Positions 61,241 to 64,000 of a DNA stretch of 64,000 bases are shown here, piece after piece (position 1 is the first letter of the stretch; every line of letters begins with the position of its first letter). The notes beneath the pieces were generated by a model. The model saw nothing but the letters and a program-made list of their open reading frames with translations. It searched no databases and was not told where the DNA came from. The DNA lies in assembly GCA_040902305.1 (NCBI GenBank), contig JBBDXN010000112.1, positions 1 through 64,000 of the forward strand. The letters run 5' to 3'. The stretch comes from CAMLFJ01 sp040902305 (lineage in GTDB: Bacteria; Methylomirabilota; Methylomirabilia; Rokubacteriales; CSP1-6). Made by a program: the position numbers and the translations under genes.

Positions 61241-62251
61241 GTGATACAGATCGGCATCCTCGATCAGTCGCCGGTGCGGAGTGGCGGCACGCCCGCCGAG
61301 GCCGTGCACGAGACGCTCGAGCTGGCGCGCGCGGCCGACCGCTGGGGCTATCATCGCTACTGGCTGGCCGAGCACCACTCGACGCCGGGCCTGGCCGGAG
61401 CCAGCCCCGAGGTGCTGATCGCGCAGGTGGCCGCGGTGACCGGCCGCATCCGGGTGGGCTCGGGCGGCGTCATGCTCCCGCACTACAGCGCGCTCAAGGT
61501 GGCCGAGCAGTTCCGGATGCTCGAGACGCTCAACCCGGGGCGCATCGATCTCGGCATCGGGCGCGCGCCGGGCAGCGATCAGCGGACGGCCCGGGTCCTG
61601 CGGCACGGGCCCGGCGCCCTCGGCATCGAGCACTTCCCGCGGCAGGTGCAGGACCTCGTCGCGTTCCTGCACGACGACCTGCCGGCCGAGCACCCGTGGC
61701 GGGGCATCCACGCCATGCCGTCCGGCGCCGGCATCCCCGAGGTGTGGCTGCTCGGCTCGAGCGACGAGAGCGCGCTGCTGGCCGCCCAGCTCGGCCAGGC
61801 CTTCTGCTTCGCCCACTTCATCAACGAGCAGGGCGGGGCGGAGGTGACCCGCGCCTATCGCGAGCGCTTCTGCGCCTCGCCGGACCTGGCCGCCCCGCGC
61901 AGCAGCGTGGCCGTCTTCGCGGTCTGCGCGGAGACGGAGGACCAGGCGCGGCGTCTGGCGCGCAGCCGCGATCTGTTCATCGTGCGCCTGTACACCGGCC
62001 GGCCCGGCCCGTACCCCTCGGTGGAGGAGGCGGAGCGCTATCCTTACAATGCCCAGGAGCTGGCCATCGCCCAGCACGCCGCCCGCCGCAGCGTGGTGGG
62101 GACGCCCGAGCAGGTGCGGGAGCGGCTCTCCGCCATGGCCGCCGACTACCAGGCCGACGAGCTGATCGTGGTCACGATCACGCACGACTTCAAGGCGCGG
62201 CTGCGCTCGTACGAATTGCTGGCCGACGTGTTCGAGCTATCGCGGCAGTAG
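61241..62251 (+). CDS. LLM class flavin-dependent oxidoreductase 2 (MsnO8-like)
   Basis: A 336-residue luciferase-like protein. IGILDQSPVRSGGTPAEAVH, WLAEHHSTPGLAGASPEVLI, RIRVGSGGVMLPHYSALKVA and IDLGIGRAPGSDQRTARVL match the group annotated as MsnO8 family. The cofactor is probably FMN. The GTG start at 61241 follows the ligase stop by 2 bases, so the two are coupled and may act on the same acyl substrate; this link is inference. Confidence 0.88.
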   Translation: MIQIGILDQSPVRSGGTPAEAVHETLELARAADRWGYHRYWLAEHHSTPGLAGASPEVLIAQVAAVTGRIRVGSGGVMLPHYSALKVAEQFRMLETLNPGRIDLGIGRAPGSDQRTARVLRHGPGALGIEHFPRQVQDLVAFLHDDLPAEHPWRGIHAMPSGAGIPEVWLLGSSDESALLAAQLGQAFCFAHFINEQGGAEVTRAYRERFCASPDLAAPRSSVAVFAVCAETEDQARRLARSRDLFIVRLYTGRPGPYPSVEEAERYPYNAQELAIAQHAARRSVVGTPEQVRERLSAMAADYQADELIVVTITHDFKARLRSYELLADVFELSRQ

Positions 62252-62285
62252 GCGGCGCCGCGTCGTCTACCAAGGAGAGGACCCC

Positions 62286-63089
62286 ATGACCATGCGCTTG
62301 GCGCTGCACACGTGGACGCTGGACACCACCCCGCTCGCGGACGCGCTCGCGGTCATCAAGAAGACGGACTGGGACGCGGTCGAGCTGCGCCGCCTCGACT
62401 TCGAGCGCGCCGCCCAGGCCGGCCGGTCCGCCGAGCAGGTCGTCGCGCTGGTGCGCGGCTCCGACCTGCGCGTCGCCTGCGTGGGCGTGGAGCTCGGCTG
62501 GGTCTGGGCCACCGGCCCGGAGCGGGCGCGGCTGCTGCGCGTGTTCGCCGAGCAGGCGGGACGCGCGAAGGCGCTCGGCTGCGCCACGATCATGAGCCCG
62601 GTCGATCGTGGACGCGGGGACGTGGGAGAGGCCGCCCGCAGCATTCGAGAAGTCGGCGACATCGCCCGCGAGCACGGGGTGCGGCTCGCGATCGAGTTCA
62701 ACTCCCAGTGCGAGCAGCTCAACGCCCTCGGCCCGATGCGCGAGGTGATGGCGCTGGCCGCCCATTCCCAGACCGGGCTCCTGCTCGACACCTACCATCT
62801 CGGCCGCACCGGCGCCGCCCCGCGCGACCTCGACGACGTGCGCCCCGACGAGATCGCCTACGTCCAGTACAGCGACGTGCCGCGCTCGGGCCTCGAGCCG
62901 GGCAAGGTGCTGGATCGCCTGCCGCCGGGCCAGGGGAGCGTGCCGTTCAAGGAATTCTTCGCCGCGTTCGTCGGCAAGGGCTACACGGGCTACGCCAGCT
63001 ACGAGGCGCCCAACCCCGCGGCCTGGAAGCGCCCGGCCGAAGAGGTGGCGCGCGAAGCCCTGGCCGCAACCCGCGCCGTGCTCCCGTAG
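62286..63089 (+). CDS. Sugar phosphate isomerase/epimerase family (AP endonuclease-2-like TIM barrel)
   Basis: A 267-residue TIM barrel of the xylose isomerase-like superfamily. LALHTWTLDTTPLADALAVI begins strand 1, IEFNSQCEQLNALG carries a probable metal-binding glutamate, LLLDTYHLGRTGA the following Asp/His, and YVQYSDVPRSGLEPGK and YASYEAPNP the last sites. GGAGAGGA precedes the ATG. Members include inosose isomerases and hydroxypyruvate isomerases; the substrate here is unknown. Confidence 0.86.
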   Translation: MTMRLALHTWTLDTTPLADALAVIKKTDWDAVELRRLDFERAAQAGRSAEQVVALVRGSDLRVACVGVELGWVWATGPERARLLRVFAEQAGRAKALGCATIMSPVDRGRGDVGEAARSIREVGDIAREHGVRLAIEFNSQCEQLNALGPMREVMALAAHSQTGLLLDTYHLGRTGAAPRDLDDVRPDEIAYVQYSDVPRSGLEPGKVLDRLPPGQGSVPFKEFFAAFVGKGYTGYASYEAPNPAAWKRPAEEVAREALAATRAVLP

Positions 63090-63133
63090 CCCGGAGTATT
63101 CGTGAACGAGATCGACCGAGACCGGGCGGGTGG

Positions 63134-63195
63134 CGCCGTGGGCGGCTTCCGCGCCNNNNNNNNNNNNNNNNNNNNNGCGGGAGCCGCCCACGGCG
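63134..63195. terminator. Long hairpin flanking a 21-N assembly gap
   Basis: The left arm CGCCGTGGGCGGCTTCCGC (63134-63152) and right arm GCGGGAGCCGCCCACGGCG (63177-63195) are inverted repeats of 19 bases with one mismatch. The gap of 21 N (63156-63176) lies in the loop. It may end transcription after the TIM-barrel gene. No U-run follows, so a classical intrinsic terminator is not proven. Confidence 0.55.
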
Positions 63196-63235
63196 ACAGG
63201 ACCCGCCCGCCTCACGCGTTGTCCCAGGAGACCCC

Positions 63236-64000
63236 ATGAGATACCGCAAGCGCGCGATGATCGTGGCCGCCCAGCCGGAGGCCACCGAGGCCGGCGCGGA
63301 GATCCTGAAGTCCGGCGGCAACGCGGTGGACGCGGCCATGGCCTGCGCCTTCGTGCAGGGGGTGGTGGATCCGTTGATGTGCGGCATCGCCGGCTTCGGG
63401 AGCTGCGGCATCGCGATGCCCGGCGCCGGCTTCCACGGCTACATCGACTTCCACGCGCCCGCCCCGCTCGCGGTCCGCCCCGACATGTGGGCCGACCGCA
63501 TCGAGTCGGAGGCGCGCGACGGCTACGGCTTCATCCTGCGCGGGCGGGTGAACGATATCGGCTACCAGGCGGTCTGCGCGCCGGCCAGCCTGCGGGCCTA
63601 CCGCGACGCCCACCGCGAGCACGGCCGCCTGCCCTGGGAGCAGATCCTGGAGTCGGCGATCGGCTGGGCGGAGGGTGGATGGACGGTGCGCCCGCACGTG
63701 GGCTCCTGGTGGGCGGAGGACGGGCAGATGGGCCGCGCCGCGAACCACGAGCGGCTCGCGTTCACGCCGGCCTCGCGGGCGCTCTACTGCCGGCCCGATG
63801 GCTCGCCCAAGCGGGTGGGGGACCGGGTGGTGAACCGCGACCTGGGCCAGACGCTCCGGCTGATCGCCAAGCACGGCGACGAGGTGTTCTACGAGGGGGA
63901 GCTCGCGCACGCCATCGTGGAGGACATGCGCCGCCACGACGGCCTGCTCGGCGCGAACGATCTCCGGGGCTGGCGCACCACGCGCAACGCGCCGCTCTGG
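63236..64000 (+). CDS. Gamma-glutamyltransferase family protein (N-terminal part, runs off the window)
   Basis: The 255 codons visible begin MRYRKRAMIVAAQPEATEAG and show AEILKSGGNAVDAAMACAFV, the classical start of Ggt-type Ntn hydrolases, followed by VVDPLMCGIAGFGSCGIAMP. Further on are GYQAVCAPASLRAYRDAHRE and VVNRDLGQTLRLIAKHGDEV. CAGGAG six bases upstream fixes the ATG at 63236. The catalytic threonine lies beyond the window end. The protein would cleave gamma-glutamyl bonds or a related acylated substrate. No signal peptide is seen at the N-terminus, so it may be cytosolic, unlike E. coli Ggt. Confidence 0.88.
   Translation, partial: MRYRKRAMIVAAQPEATEAGAEILKSGGNAVDAAMACAFVQGVVDPLMCGIAGFGSCGIAMPGAGFHGYIDFHAPAPLAVRPDMWADRIESEARDGYGFILRGRVNDIGYQAVCAPASLRAYRDAHREHGRLPWEQILESAIGWAEGGWTVRPHVGSWWAEDGQMGRAANHERLAFTPASRALYCRPDGSPKRVGDRVVNRDLGQTLRLIAKHGDEVFYEGELAHAIVEDMRRHDGLLGANDLRGWRTTRNAPLW

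Overview
This window is a GC-rich (roughly 70% by eye) stretch of a Gram-negative bacterial chromosome. Tat-exported MsrP with its membrane partner MsrQ, a soluble lytic transglycosylase, several lipoproteins and MATE/MFS/DMT exporters all point to a diderm. The mixture of oligopeptide-type ABC transporters without ATPases, LLM monooxygenases, TauE/SafE and a CUAEP-tail radical SAM selenoprotein suggests an uncultured soil lineage such as Candidatus Rokubacteria/Methylomirabilota. That placement is an inference, since no rRNA is present. Three runs of N (100, 10 and 21 bases) and two single-base frameshifts in G/C homopolymers mark it as a draft, probably metagenomic, assembly.

Layout. 0.1-10.2 kb: hisC and glnD diverge from a short region with back-to-back promoters that would give leaderless mRNAs; then a CDP-alcohol phosphatidyltransferase, slt, an RDD membrane protein, an M48 lipoprotein protease, msrPQ and a NifU-like scaffold. 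10.4-13.8 kb: a tightly packed CBS / SRPBCC / Zn-alcohol dehydrogenase / SDR operon. 13.8-15.7 kb: a decayed serine recombinase next to a lower-GC secreted S1/P1-nuclease/phospholipase-C-like protein. 15.8-20.1 kb (minus strand): polysaccharide deacetylase, zinc-ribbon membrane protein, MFS transporter, a radical SAM protein whose C-terminal Cys-UGA-Ala-Glu-Pro reads as a selenoprotein tail with a hairpin after the UGA, and a small partner protein. 20.2-28.9 kb: a run of secreted proteins (beta-helix/Ig/PKD protein, two paralogous carboxypeptidase-regulatory-like proteins, a second P1-nuclease/PLC-like protein, an unknown protein, a lipoprotein alpha/beta hydrolase).

29-44 kb: MATE transporter, an internally deleted acyl-CoA synthetase, a PDZ/membrane/GAF class III nucleotide cyclase, a frameshifted FAD oxidoreductase, an oligopeptide ABC transporter operon behind a near-consensus sigma-70 promoter, an AhpD-like protein, two DMT permeases, a cupin, a GT28 glycosyltransferase and a frameshifted TPR protein. 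44-51 kb: an Sm-like membrane protein, a HAD phosphatase, PepE, and a secreted protein controlled by a sigma-54 promoter followed by a c-di-GMP-I riboswitch; then AI-2E-family, TerC and LLM proteins. 51-56.7 kb: ATP-grasp, NTF2-like, a second oligopeptide transporter and a PPOX protein. 56.8-64 kb: methyltransferase, unknown small genes, SugE/Gdx, TauE/SafE, an acyl-CoA ligase whose start region is triplicated in 23-bp steps, a second LLM protein, a TIM-barrel protein and a gamma-glutamyltransferase running off the end.

A dispersed palindromic repeat (CCCTCACCCTGCCCTCTCCCC with its complement) occurs at six intergenic loci and supplies the last codons of two genes. No tRNA, rRNA, CRISPR array or intact transposase was seen. 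The most notable items are the selenoprotein, the sigma-54/riboswitch unit, the triplicated start region and the secreted-protein cluster.
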